A stretch of DNA of 64,000 nt from Candidatus Avoscillospira avicola. Its GTDB lineage: Bacteria; Bacillota; Clostridia; Oscillospirales; Oscillospiraceae. The stretch covers positions 35,887 to 99,886 of the forward strand of contig DVHE01000058.1 of the NCBI GenBank assembly GCA_018712245.1, given 5' to 3'. Below are positions 16,669 to 24,923 of this stretch, piece after piece; within the stretch, counting starts at the first letter, position 1; every line of letters starts with the position of its first letter. The notes below the pieces were generated by a model, which worked only from the letters and a program-made list of their open reading frames with translations, did no database searches and was not told where the DNA came from. The translations under genes were made by a program, and so were the position numbers.

Positions 16669-17271
16669 TTGACCTACGGCGAAATGAAGGACTTTGTCCT
16701 GCAGCTCATCAACCAATACTCCGTGGCCGGCAGCCGCGTTCCCCTGACCTATAACGACCAGGCCGACCTGGTGGCCCGCATTCCGGCGCTGATGCGCGAC
16801 GGCCTGATCTACGTCGTCACCACGGCCCGGCGGCTGCGGGCTGTGGCCGACCTCACCGACCCCCAGGAGCAGGGCGGACTGCTGATCTACGACCTGCCGG
16901 AGGACTGCTACCAGCTGGCCGGCGGCCTTTTGCGGCTGGAGGGCGGCCGGCTGCGCCGCTTCCAAAACTACCGGCTGCTGGGCGGGCGGCAGGTGGCCAT
17001 CCCCCGGGAGGCACAGGGGCAGTACCAGGTGGAATACTTCCGCTACCCACAGCTGCCCCAGGCCACGCCCATGGACGACGACCGGCTGGACTGCCCGCCG
17101 GAGGCCCAGCCGGTGGTGGCCTACTACGTGGCGGCCCATCTGGTCATGGAGGACAACGCCTTCCTCTATGCCGGGCTCTACAACGAGTTCGAGCGGCGCC
17201 TCGCCCGACTGGAGGAGGGGCCCACAGCCGAGCTGGGCCTGGTGGAGGACGCCTACGACTGCTGTGACTGA
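16669..17271 (+). CDS. Phage head-completion/adaptor-like protein
   Basis: A 200-residue protein beginning with TTG (MTYGEMKDFVLQLINQYS), seven bases after AAAGGAGGG. The helical start, the ALMRDGLIYVVTTARRL helix and an acidic end match the small connector/adaptor proteins (P22 gp4-like) that lie between portal and tail hub. It directly follows the coat gene and precedes a hub-like gene, the order expected for a neck module. The call rests on position and shape more than on a firm motif. The absence of a portal gene upstream is remarkable for an adaptor. Confidence 0.6.
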   Translation: MTYGEMKDFVLQLINQYSVAGSRVPLTYNDQADLVARIPALMRDGLIYVVTTARRLRAVADLTDPQEQGGLLIYDLPEDCYQLAGGLLRLEGGRLRRFQNYRLLGGRQVAIPREAQGQYQVEYFRYPQLPQATPMDDDRLDCPPEAQPVVAYYVAAHLVMEDNAFLYAGLYNEFERRLARLEEGPTAELGLVEDAYDCCD

Positions 17272-17303
17272 GCCCAGAAAATCGCAAAAAAGGAGGGAAA
17301 CCA

Positions 17304-19406
17304 TTGGCCAGTTCCACCATGGCCGCCACCGCCGGCCTGCCCGATCCGCCGGAGGAGCGGTCCATCACCTTTGAAAACCTCTCCGGCGGCCTGAACCTCT
17401 GGGAGCTTCCCTACCGGATGGATGCCGACCAGAGCCCCGACATGGAGAACCTCTGGTGGCGGGACGGCCTCCTCAGCTGCCGGGACGGCCAGGCATACGT
17501 CTCGGAGCCTCTGGGGCAGGGCATCTGCTGCGCCGAGCGGCTCTACTGGGGCCACGCCATTTTGCACATCGGCGACGGCCTCTACGCCGCCCGGCCCGGC
17601 GCCGAAATGGTGCCGGAAAAGCTCTGCGGCGGCCTCCCCACCACCCGCGGCACCTTCATCCGCTACCGGGACGCCCTGCTCTACAAGACCCGCGGGGCCT
17701 TCAAAACCATCCGCTGGGATGGCGAGGGCGGCTTCACCGCCGAGGACGTGACACCCTACGTGCCGGTGACGTCCATCAACTGCGCCCCGGCCGACGGCGC
17801 CGGCGACCTCTACCAGCCGGAAAACCGCCTCAGTCCCCGGAAGACCCTCTGGTATACCGCCACCCGGGAACGCCGGGGCGTCTCCTTCGCCGGCAACGGC
17901 ACCGCCGAGGAGTTCCACTTTGAAACCGAGGACGGCGAGCTGGTCTATCAGGTGGTGCAGGTCTACGTGGGGAGTACCCTGGTTCCGGAAACCGACTACG
18001 AGGTCTCCACGACGGACGGCTGCACCGTCACCCTCAAGGACGCGCCGGGCTTCAACGAGGCCGTCAGCGTGGTCTACGAGGTGGCGGTGCGGGTCTACCA
18101 CCTGCCGGTGCAGGAGATCGACGCCGTCGTGTCCTGCACCGTGGACGGCGAGGACGTCACCAACTTTACCGCCGACCTCGAGGCCGGCACCATTACCTTT
18201 GCCGTGGCCCCGCCGATGCAGGACCCGCCGGTCAACAACACCGTGGTCATCACCTACGAAAAGGCCAACTCCGACGCCCAGAAGAGCATCATGGACTGCT
18301 GCTACGGCTGCGCCTACGGCGGTACCGGCGGCGCCGTGCTGGTTTTGGCCGGGTCCGAGGCCCAGCCCAACGCCTACTTCTGGAACGGCAGCCATGTGGC
18401 CATGGACCCGGGGTACTTCCCCATGGAGTACTACAACCTGGCTGGCGACAGCCTGGAGCCCGTCACCGGCTTCGGCCTCCAGGCGGGCTACCTGATGGTG
18501 TTCAAGACCCACGCCGTGGGCCGGTGCCTGCTGGGGACCGAGACCATCGGGGACCGGGCCTACCTGACCATGGACTACACCCCGGTCAACGCCGCCATCG
18601 GCTGCGACCTGCCCTTCACCATCCGGCTGGTGGAAAACAACCTGGTCTGGTGCAGCACCTACGGCGGCGTTTACCGCCTGGAGGACACCACCGCCGCCCT
18701 GGAAAACCAGGTGCGGTGCATCTCCGGCAACATCAATGGCTGTGCCGGGCGTCCCGGACTTCTCCAGGCCGTCCAGGAGGCCGAAACCGTCTCCGCCCTG
18801 GACGACGCCGAGCGCTACTGGATCGCCGCCGGCGGAAAGGTCTATCTCTGGGACTACCGCCTTTCCTCCGCCGGAAAGCCCAGCTGGTTCTACTTCACCC
18901 ACATCGACGCCGTGGACTTCTTTCGGGGCGACACCCGGGACGACGGCGGCGAGGCCTTCACCGGCCCGCTGCGCATCTACCATCTGGACCCCCAGGGCCG
19001 CATCAGCCGCTTCGTGCGGAACTTCCGCGACTACGGCGGCGCCATCCCCAAGGTATTTGAGTTTCCCACCCAGGACTTCGGCGGCCATCTGCGGATGAAG
19101 CACATCCGGCGGGTGATCCTCTCCACCCGATCCGACACCGATACGGTGATCCGCATTCAGTACGAGACCGACTACGGCCTGCGGGAAGATCTCACCCCGG
19201 TGGAATGCTTCAGCTGGCACCTGGCGCCCCGCGATCTGGCCCGGCGAATGCTGGCCATCCGCCGCTTCGCCCACGTGGCCGTGCGCAAGCCGGGCTGCCG
19301 CCACGTCCGCCACTTCACCATGCGGCTTTCCAACAACGAGCCGGGGTGCGACATGTCCCTGGTGTCAGCCCAGATCGTCTTCACCAGCCAGCAGAGAAAC
19401 CGATAG
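17304..19406 (+). CDS. Phage stopper/tail-hub-like protein (P22 gp10-like)
   Basis: A 700-residue, mostly beta protein. Its first part (ITFENLSGGLNLWELPYRMD, then repeated blocks such as LYWGHAILHIGDGLY and FIRYRDALLYKTRG) looks like blades of a propeller, as in P22 gp10-type stabilisation proteins that plug the packaged head. A central Ig-like insert (about residues 205-330) carries YEVSTTDGCTVTLKDAPG. The C-terminal part has more blade-like repeats and a basic region. Start is TTG 17304 after AAAAAGGAGGG. The gp10 assignment is inference from architecture and position; a tail-tube or fibre-base role is possible. Confidence 0.6.
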   Translation: MASSTMAATAGLPDPPEERSITFENLSGGLNLWELPYRMDADQSPDMENLWWRDGLLSCRDGQAYVSEPLGQGICCAERLYWGHAILHIGDGLYAARPGAEMVPEKLCGGLPTTRGTFIRYRDALLYKTRGAFKTIRWDGEGGFTAEDVTPYVPVTSINCAPADGAGDLYQPENRLSPRKTLWYTATRERRGVSFAGNGTAEEFHFETEDGELVYQVVQVYVGSTLVPETDYEVSTTDGCTVTLKDAPGFNEAVSVVYEVAVRVYHLPVQEIDAVVSCTVDGEDVTNFTADLEAGTITFAVAPPMQDPPVNNTVVITYEKANSDAQKSIMDCCYGCAYGGTGGAVLVLAGSEAQPNAYFWNGSHVAMDPGYFPMEYYNLAGDSLEPVTGFGLQAGYLMVFKTHAVGRCLLGTETIGDRAYLTMDYTPVNAAIGCDLPFTIRLVENNLVWCSTYGGVYRLEDTTAALENQVRCISGNINGCAGRPGLLQAVQEAETVSALDDAERYWIAAGGKVYLWDYRLSSAGKPSWFYFTHIDAVDFFRGDTRDDGGEAFTGPLRIYHLDPQGRISRFVRNFRDYGGAIPKVFEFPTQDFGGHLRMKHIRRVILSTRSDTDTVIRIQYETDYGLREDLTPVECFSWHLAPRDLARRMLAIRRFAHVAVRKPGCRHVRHFTMRLSNNEPGCDMSLVSAQIVFTSQQRNR

Positions 19407-19422
19407 AGAAAGGAGCGAGACG

Positions 19423-19617
19423 ATGCTTTTGACCATCACCGGCGCGGCGCTGCTGGCCCTGGGCTTTGCCCTGGGCTGGTTCCTGAAGCCCCGCGCCACC
19501 GTACCCGCCGCGCCGCCTCCGGAGGAGCAGGAGCGGGCGGCATTCCAGGAAGAGCGCGCCGCCTTCGCCCAGCTGATGGGCTACAACGCCCGGCGGGCCT
19601 ACGGCGCGGAAGAGTAA
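19423..19617 (+). CDS. Small single-helix membrane protein of the cassette
   Basis: A 64-residue protein: one N-terminal membrane helix (LLTITGAALLALGFALGWFL), a Pro-rich hinge and a Glu/Arg-rich amphipathic tail. ATG 19423 follows AAAGGAGCGAG. The form resembles a pinholin/spanin-like or regulatory membrane peptide, but nothing specific is recognised. Seventeen bases after the hub gene and 12 before the fibre gene, it is clearly in the same transcript. Confidence 0.65.
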   Translation: MLLTITGAALLALGFALGWFLKPRATVPAAPPPEEQERAAFQEERAAFAQLMGYNARRAYGAEE

Positions 19618-19629
19618 GGAGGCGCTGCC

Positions 19630-21054
19630 ATGGCTTTTCAATCCATGACCTTTACGAAATCCTGGGAAGATCCCGCGGATTTTCCCACCTACGAGCCGGA
19701 CGAGGCCCAGGTACGGGCGGATTTGCAGTACCTGCACAATGAGATGCGCGACGCCTTCAACGGCCTGGTGGCCAGCCTCAACGCCACTTCCGCCGCGGCC
19801 AATCTGCCCATCTCCGTGCCGGGCCTCTCCGCCGGGACCATCCAGGCGGCCATCGAGGAAACGCTGGCGGAGGTCCAAAAGGCCGCCGCCGGACAGATTG
19901 TGGACGGCTCCATCACCCGGGAAAAGCTGGCCGCTTCGCTGCTGGCGCGCATTTACGGCGGACGCCTGATCGTCTCCTGGAACACGCCCGGCGCGGCCCA
20001 AACCCCCGACAGCGACTACCCGGTGGGCCAGCTGTGGCTCCGTCCGGCGCTGGACGTTGCGAACGAGGCCCAACCCAGCTGGAGCCTCTCCGGCTGCACA
20101 GCCCAGGAGACAGAGGGCGGCTGGCGCTTCAACGCAGACCGGACCATGTCCGCCGCCGGCGTCAGCCAGCGGCTGGAGGGCCTGGGCCCCGGCGGCAGCG
20201 CGGTGCTGCTCCATCTGGCGCTGACCGGGCAGGATTCTGCCCTCACCAGTCTGACGCTCTACTGCAACAGCGCGCCGGTCCAGCTGCCGGAAAGCAGCTG
20301 GCTGGAGACCACGCTGGACAGCAGCGGCAGTCTGGAATTGCAGCTCCAGGCCCAGTGGCCTTCCACCGAGGCGGCGGGCTACTTCCAGGTGGGCGATTTG
20401 ACCATCGTGCCGGTGGGCGCGCTGGAGGCATCGCTGCCAGACTGCGCGCCGCCGGAGGACTGGGAAACGCTGCTCCAGAGCCACGTGCCCTTTACCGCCT
20501 TCCGCCTGCCCAGGGCGGTATTTTTACAGGTGGCGCCCGGGCAGTGGGAGACCGTGGACGAGGAGGTGCTGCCGGTCAGCCGGGGCGGCACGGGCCGCAA
20601 GGCCGTGGCGGCGGGGCAGCTCCTCTACGGCGCGGAAAACGGCATGGCGGCGCTGGACCCTCCGGAGGCGTCCGGCGCTGTGCTGGGCTTTTCCGAGGGG
20701 CGGCCCGTCTGGCAGAGCCTGCCCCAGCTGGGCGCCCTCCAAGCCGTTCAGGGCAGCTACACCGGCAATCAGGCAGAGCGCACCATTGACCTGGGCGCCA
20801 CGCCGCGCCTGTTGGTGGTGCAGGGCACCTTTGAATCGCCCGCCCTGCTGCTCCAGGGCCAGAGCGTCGCCCAGACCCTCCGCTGCACCCAGGCCTCCGA
20901 CGGCGCCTATCCCACCTACGGCGCCGGACTGACCCTCCAGGGGAGCCGGCTGACCATCTGGCTCAGCGCCTCCCAGGAGGCCGTGGCCTGCGGCGCGGCG
21001 GCCCGGGCCTGGAACCTGCCGGGCGTCCCGTACGCCTGGCTGGCCCTTTGCTGA
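19630..21054 (+). CDS. Phage tail fibre/receptor-binding protein candidate
   Basis: A 474-residue protein. The N-terminal 100 residues are helical (SMTFTKSWEDPADFPTYEPD, typical of clostridial phage fibres, then LQYLHNEMRDAFNGLVASLN). A central jelly-roll-like region follows, then the shaft-to-tip motif LPVSRGGTGRKAVAAGQLLYG near residue 316, where SRGGTG is a hallmark of fibre tips. The C-terminal domain is beta-rich. ATG 19630 follows AGGAGG. It should mediate binding to a cell surface glycan or protein (inference from family). Confidence 0.78.
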   Translation: MAFQSMTFTKSWEDPADFPTYEPDEAQVRADLQYLHNEMRDAFNGLVASLNATSAAANLPISVPGLSAGTIQAAIEETLAEVQKAAAGQIVDGSITREKLAASLLARIYGGRLIVSWNTPGAAQTPDSDYPVGQLWLRPALDVANEAQPSWSLSGCTAQETEGGWRFNADRTMSAAGVSQRLEGLGPGGSAVLLHLALTGQDSALTSLTLYCNSAPVQLPESSWLETTLDSSGSLELQLQAQWPSTEAAGYFQVGDLTIVPVGALEASLPDCAPPEDWETLLQSHVPFTAFRLPRAVFLQVAPGQWETVDEEVLPVSRGGTGRKAVAAGQLLYGAENGMAALDPPEASGAVLGFSEGRPVWQSLPQLGALQAVQGSYTGNQAERTIDLGATPRLLVVQGTFESPALLLQGQSVAQTLRCTQASDGAYPTYGAGLTLQGSRLTIWLSASQEAVACGAAARAWNLPGVPYAWLALC

Positions 21055-21062
21055 GGCCGGCC

Positions 21063-21416
21063 ATGGACGGGATTCTCGCCGCATTTTTCAGCGGCAGCGC
21101 GGCCTCGGCGTTGATTTCCGGCATCTTCGCCCTGGTGCAGGCCAGACTGCGCCGGGGCAAGCAGCACAGCGACACGGAGCAGGCCCTGGTGGACGGGATG
21201 AAGTTCATTCTGCTGGACGTCATTGCCCAGCGGGCCATGGGCTACATCCAGACCGGGGAGGTGGAGCTCCGGGACAAGCAGCTGCTGCGCAGGATGCATC
21301 AGGTATACCACACCGGCCTGGGCGGCAACGGCGATCTGGACGCGCTGATGGAGCAAGTGGACAAGCTCCCGGTACGACTGGAGCCCTGGGTCGGCGGAGA
21401 AAGGGGAGAGACATGA
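21063..21416 (+). CDS. Phage small membrane protein, holin-like candidate
   Basis: A 117-residue protein with one N-terminal hydrophobic segment (ILAAFFSGSAASALISGIFALV) and a soluble tail with the phage-typical pattern RMHQVYHTGLGGNGDLDALM. ATG 21063 has GAGG six bases upstream; a TTG at 21048 would overlap the fibre gene and lacks a site. Its stop overlaps the next start (ATGA at 21413-21416). Proteins of this shape are common beside lysis or fibre genes of clostridial phages, with no proven function. Confidence 0.6.
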   Translation: MDGILAAFFSGSAASALISGIFALVQARLRRGKQHSDTEQALVDGMKFILLDVIAQRAMGYIQTGEVELRDKQLLRRMHQVYHTGLGGNGDLDALMEQVDKLPVRLEPWVGGERGET

Positions 21417-22540
21417 AACTCGAATTATTCGTCCGGGACCGGCGCGTGCGGAAAAAGGGCATCGAACCTCTGGTGGCGGACACCGCCCAGGTGGACACCT
21501 TCACCATCGATTTCGACGCGGAGTGGACCGGGATGGTCAAGGTGGTGGTGTTCCAGAACGGCGACAGCACCGCCCAGCTGCTCTACACCGGCGAGACGCA
21601 GATCCCGGCCAACGTCCTTGCGCCGGGGGAGTTGTACGTCGCCTGCCACGGTTATAAGAAACTGGAGGACTCCATGGCGGTGCTGCGCACCGTGGCCATG
21701 GTGCGGCCCATCCCGGTGCTTCTCTCGGAGCCGGGGGTGACGACTGACCCCACGGTCTACACGCCCACCATGCTTGAGCAGATGCTGACAGCCGTCCAGG
21801 CGGCGCAGGAGGCAGCCTCCACGGTCCGCCAGCTCTGTGCCCAACTCCAGGCAGACCTGGAGGCGGGGCGGTTCAACGGCCCTCAGGGCATCCCGGGGAA
21901 GAACGCCACGCTGGAGATCGACGGCGCCGAGGAGGGGGGACAGCCGGCGGTCTACAATCTCGGCACCGCCCAAAACGCCCGGCTGCGGTTCGTGCTGCCC
22001 CGGGGCGTGGGCATCCGCGCCCTGGAGGACAACTGGGACGGCACCTGGCGGCTGACTTACTCCGACGGTACGGAGCAGATCCTCCGGGCGCCCGGCGTTA
22101 CGGACCTGCCGTCGGAGGAAATGCTGGCAGAGGCGGTGGCGGCGTATCTCACCGAACACCCGCCGGCCCAGGGGGAGCCCGGCGAAGCGGGCCGCAGCGT
22201 CACGGCCATCACCTTCCTGCCGGAGACCAACCAGTGGCGCTATACCTTCTCCGACGGCACCCAGAGCGACGTTCCCGGTCCGACGCTGCCCACCGCTCTC
22301 TCCCAGCTGAGCGAGGATTCCAGCCACCGCACGGTGACAGACACGGAAAAGAGCGGCTGGAACACCGCCAAGACCCAGGCTGCCGCGGCCATGCCCAAGG
22401 CGGGTGGCGCCTTCACCGGAACCGTCTCTGCCGCCGCTGCTGCTCAGACCCCCGGCACTGCGCTCCTGCGCAACAGCCGCCTTTCCGCCAGCGAGGTCAC
22501 GCCCGGCAGCAACGGCGAAATCTGCTGGCAGTATGAGTAG
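21413..22540 (+). CDS. Phage tail fibre protein with collagen-like and coiled segments
   Basis: A 375-residue fibre. The N-terminal 100 residues form a beta domain (MKLELFVRDRRVRKKGIEPL) that recurs in clostridial fibres and likely attaches to the baseplate or hub. A helical region (LEQMLTAVQAAQEAASTVRQL) follows, then a short collagen-like stretch FNGPQGIPGKNATL, and two repeats of a domain containing the pattern WxxxxSDGTxQ (WRLTYSDGTEQ and WRYTFSDGTQSD). The end resembles a fibre tip (LPTALSQLSEDSSHRTVTDT). Start overlaps the previous gene by ATGA. Confidence 0.78.
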   Translation: MKLELFVRDRRVRKKGIEPLVADTAQVDTFTIDFDAEWTGMVKVVVFQNGDSTAQLLYTGETQIPANVLAPGELYVACHGYKKLEDSMAVLRTVAMVRPIPVLLSEPGVTTDPTVYTPTMLEQMLTAVQAAQEAASTVRQLCAQLQADLEAGRFNGPQGIPGKNATLEIDGAEEGGQPAVYNLGTAQNARLRFVLPRGVGIRALEDNWDGTWRLTYSDGTEQILRAPGVTDLPSEEMLAEAVAAYLTEHPPAQGEPGEAGRSVTAITFLPETNQWRYTFSDGTQSDVPGPTLPTALSQLSEDSSHRTVTDTEKSGWNTAKTQAAAAMPKAGGAFTGTVSAAAAAQTPGTALLRNSRLSASEVTPGSNGEICWQYE

Positions 22541-22548
22541 GTGAAGCC

Positions 22549-23415
22549 ATGGGACATCGCGTGACCATCGGCGGCACCGGCCACGACATCGCCGGCGGAA
22601 AGACGCTGGTATCCGGCACTGCCCGCACGCTCACCGGCGGGCGGACCCGGGTGGCCGGCACTATTTACGACATCCCTTTAGACCGGTTCGACCCGGTCCT
22701 GAACAACAATACCTGGGAGCAGATTTCCCTGGCCGCCCAAAAGGGTGTGGCGGAGAATGTCTGGCGCGTGGGCGACACCAAGGAGATTACCCTCTCCGGC
22801 AGCGTGGGCGGCGTCAACCTCAGCGGAACCTATCTCTGCTATATCCTGGGCTTCAACCACAACGCCGCCCTGGAGGGCGACAACCGCATCCACTTCCAGC
22901 TGGCCAGGTCCACGGCGGGCAAGGAGCTGTGCTTTTACAGGTATCAGCTGAGTTCCGCCTTCGGCACTGCCGGCGGCTGGGAAACGTGCAGTCTGCGCAA
23001 TACCCTATTGGGAACCGACCCGGCAAATTGCGCCGGGACGATTCTCGGCACGTTCCCGGCGGAGCTGCTGGCGGTGCTGCGCCCGGCGCAGAAATACTCC
23101 GACAACGGTTCCGGCGATCTTGGAAGTGTCAGCGCCACCACGGATTACCTCTGGATTCCCGCGGAAAAAGAGGTGTTCGGCACCGTCACGGAAGGCACTG
23201 CCGGACAGGGATCGCAGCAGGCGCAATACGCCTACTACGCCGCCGGCGGCAGCAAAATCCGCTACGCCCAGAACGATACGCGCAACACCGAGCGGGAATG
23301 GTGGCTTCGTTCCCGGGCCGACGCCTTTACGTTCTGCTACGTGGACGATACCGGAAACGTCATGAACGAGGTTCCCAGCGAGGAGTACGGTGTGGCCCCC
23401 ATCTTTTGCGTCTGA
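22549..23415 (+). CDS. DUF6273-like C-type-lectin-fold protein (fibre tip candidate)
   Basis: A 288-residue protein. A Gly/Thr-rich repeat start (VTIGGTGHDIAGGKTLVSG, with further xLxGG turns) is followed by a domain of about 200 residues that ends in REWWLRSRADAFTFCYVDD and YGVAPIFCV. The WWLRS and terminal GVxPxFxV patterns are those of DUF6273 and related CLec-fold domains, which in phages and bacteria display ligand-binding surfaces. Located between fibre genes, a receptor-recognition or host-surface role is likely. No reverse transcriptase or template repeat is present, so diversity-generating use is not supported here. Confidence 0.72.
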   Translation: MGHRVTIGGTGHDIAGGKTLVSGTARTLTGGRTRVAGTIYDIPLDRFDPVLNNNTWEQISLAAQKGVAENVWRVGDTKEITLSGSVGGVNLSGTYLCYILGFNHNAALEGDNRIHFQLARSTAGKELCFYRYQLSSAFGTAGGWETCSLRNTLLGTDPANCAGTILGTFPAELLAVLRPAQKYSDNGSGDLGSVSATTDYLWIPAEKEVFGTVTEGTAGQGSQQAQYAYYAAGGSKIRYAQNDTRNTEREWWLRSRADAFTFCYVDDTGNVMNEVPSEEYGVAPIFCV

Positions 23416-23450
23416 CTCAGGCGCCGCATCATCAGAAAGGACGTGATTGT

Positions 23451-23807
23451 TTGACCCAGGTCATCCTTGGAGCCCAGCAATACGACGCCGCCGTCAGCGG
23501 CAAGACCCGAGACCCCGACTGGGACTATCGGGCCAGCAAATCCATCACCCTCACCATGGACCACAACACCGCCGCGTCGCTCTTCCAAAACGGCGCGGCC
23601 TGGTCCATCCTCTTTCAGGCTCCGGCCTATGAGGACCCTGAGACCGGCGAGATGGTGACGCCGGAGGCCGTCACTTACGACAACAGCGACTACTGCGTGG
23701 CCGGCGACATCACCGACCACCGCGACGGCACCGTCACCGTGAAGATGGGCCGCCTGACGGCCCTGGAGGAAACCCTGGAGCTGATTTACGGAGGTGATAC
23801 GCTATGA
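23451..23807 (+). CDS. Phage protein of unknown function, 118 residues
   Basis: Not recognised. A TTG start at 23451 has AAAGGA ten bases upstream; the open frame extends upstream but overlaps the lectin-fold gene. The product starts MTQVILGAQQYDAAVSGKTR and is a single compact domain with a beta-strand pattern (ASKSITLTMDHNTAASLFQN). It overlaps the next small gene by ATGA. Similar-sized proteins lie just before XkdX-like genes in clostridial phages. Confidence 0.68.
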   Translation: MTQVILGAQQYDAAVSGKTRDPDWDYRASKSITLTMDHNTAASLFQNGAAWSILFQAPAYEDPETGEMVTPEAVTYDNSDYCVAGDITDHRDGTVTVKMGRLTALEETLELIYGGDTL

Positions 23808-23935
23808 GCTTGCGCGCCAGCGCCATGCTGCTGCTCTACCGCATGGGCCGCATCCAGGCCGACGCCGTCCGTCAGGCCGTGGAGGACGGCATCCTGACCG
23901 AGGCGGAGCGGGACATCATTTTGAATTGGAAATAA
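23804..23935 (+). CDS. XkdX-like short phage protein, 43 residues
   Basis: A 43-residue peptide starting at the ATGA overlap at 23804. The pattern LLLYRMGRIQADAVRQAVED followed by GILTEAERDIIL agrees with the XkdX family: a short aromatic-Gly turn, helix, then Gly-Ile-Leu-Thr and a second helix. XkdX proteins are fibre-associated peptides of PBSX-like and siphophages with unknown role. Its presence among fibre and holin genes supports the call. Confidence 0.65.
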   Translation: MSLRASAMLLLYRMGRIQADAVRQAVEDGILTEAERDIILNWK

Positions 23936-23947
23936 GGAGGATCATCT

Positions 23948-24217
23948 ATGCAGCCGAGAACCATTTGGGAAAAACTCCGCTCCACGAAGCTCTGGTGCGC
24001 CCTGGCGGGCCTCATTCTGGGCGCCGCCCTGGCCTTTGGGGCTGACGGCCAGGACTTGCAGCAAATCCTCGGCGCGGTGACGGCCATCGTCTCCGCCGTG
24101 ACGTATATCGTCACCGAGGGCCGCGTGGACGCCGCCTCGGCCCAGGGGCTGGGCCAGGGGCTCGCCGAGCTGCTGGCGCTCTTCGCCGGCGCGGAGGACG
24201 AAGACGATGACGCTTGA
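23948..24217 (+). CDS. Putative holin, 89 residues
   Basis: Two hydrophobic segments (about residues 15-32, LWCALAGLILGAALAFG, and 40-56, ILGAVTAIVSAVTYIV) separated by a short polar turn, with a basic N terminus and a very acidic end (AEDEDDDA). Size, shape and position directly before the amidase gene fit a class II holin that would let the amidase reach the wall. ATG 23948 follows AAGGAGG. Its stop overlaps the amidase start by eleven bases. Confidence 0.7.
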   Translation: MQPRTIWEKLRSTKLWCALAGLILGAALAFGADGQDLQQILGAVTAIVSAVTYIVTEGRVDAASAQGLGQGLAELLALFAGAEDEDDDA

Positions 24218-24923
24218 GGCCATCCCCTGCCGCCGGGAGAACTACGGCGGGCCCCGCACGGGGCCCGTCTCCTACCTGGTGGTCCACTATACCGCGGGTG
24301 ACGGCGACACGGCCCGGGCCAACGGGCTCTACTTCTCCCGGAACACCGTGGCGGCCTCAGCCCACTACTTCGTGGACGACGGCGGCGCGGTGGCCTCGGT
24401 GCCCGAGACCCACGTGGCCTGGCACTGCGGCGCGGCCAGCTACCGCCATCCCCACTGCCGCAACGGCAACTCCCTGGGCGTGGAGCTGTGCGACACCAGC
24501 GCCGACGGCAGCTACGGCTTCACCGAGGCCACGCTGGAGAACGCCCTGACGCTGCTGGCCGACCTGATGGCCCGCCACAGCGTACCCATCGACCATGTGG
24601 TGCGCCACTACGACGTCACCGGCAAATGCTGCCCGGCCCCCTTCGTCACTGACGAGGCGGCCTGGCGGCAATTTTTGGAGAGATTGGAGGCAAGATCGAT
24701 GACAGACGAAACCTTTGCCGCCCTTTGCCAACGCCGCCAGGCAGAGGTGGGGGCGCAGCCGCCCGGCGACTGGTCCGCTGAGGCCCGGGCCTGGGCCGAG
24801 GGCCGGGGGCTTCTGGTGGGGGACAGCGCCGGAATGCGCTACAAGAGCCCCGTCACCCGGGAGGAGCTGGTGCAGGTACTTTACCGCTTGACGAAGGAGG
24901 ACAGCCATGGCGACACTGAGTAA
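24207..24923 (+). CDS. N-acetylmuramoyl-L-alanine amidase (endolysin) with SLH-like tail
   Basis: A 238-residue wall hydrolase of the Amidase_2/PGRP fold. Zinc ligands are visible: His in LVVHYTAGDG (about residue 28), His in VVRHYDVTGK and Cys in KCCPAPF (about residues 133-143). The last 45 residues (WAEGRGLLVGDS, then SPVTREELVQVLYRL) match one S-layer-homology repeat, which would bind the host wall. No signal peptide, so export would need the holin. ATG 24207 lies inside the end of the holin gene; the stop overlaps the last cassette gene. Confidence 0.88.
   Translation: MTLEAIPCRRENYGGPRTGPVSYLVVHYTAGDGDTARANGLYFSRNTVAASAHYFVDDGGAVASVPETHVAWHCGAASYRHPHCRNGNSLGVELCDTSADGSYGFTEATLENALTLLADLMARHSVPIDHVVRHYDVTGKCCPAPFVTDEAAWRQFLERLEARSMTDETFAALCQRRQAEVGAQPPGDWSAEARAWAEGRGLLVGDSAGMRYKSPVTREELVQVLYRLTKEDSHGDTE

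Noticed and set aside
17253..19313. 686-codon open frame antisense to the hub-like phage gene
   Set aside because: Shadow frame; all flanking cassette genes are on the plus strand with good ribosome sites.
22549..23415. Diversity-generating retroelement target
   Set aside because: The fold is compatible, but no reverse transcriptase and no template repeat near the gene were seen.
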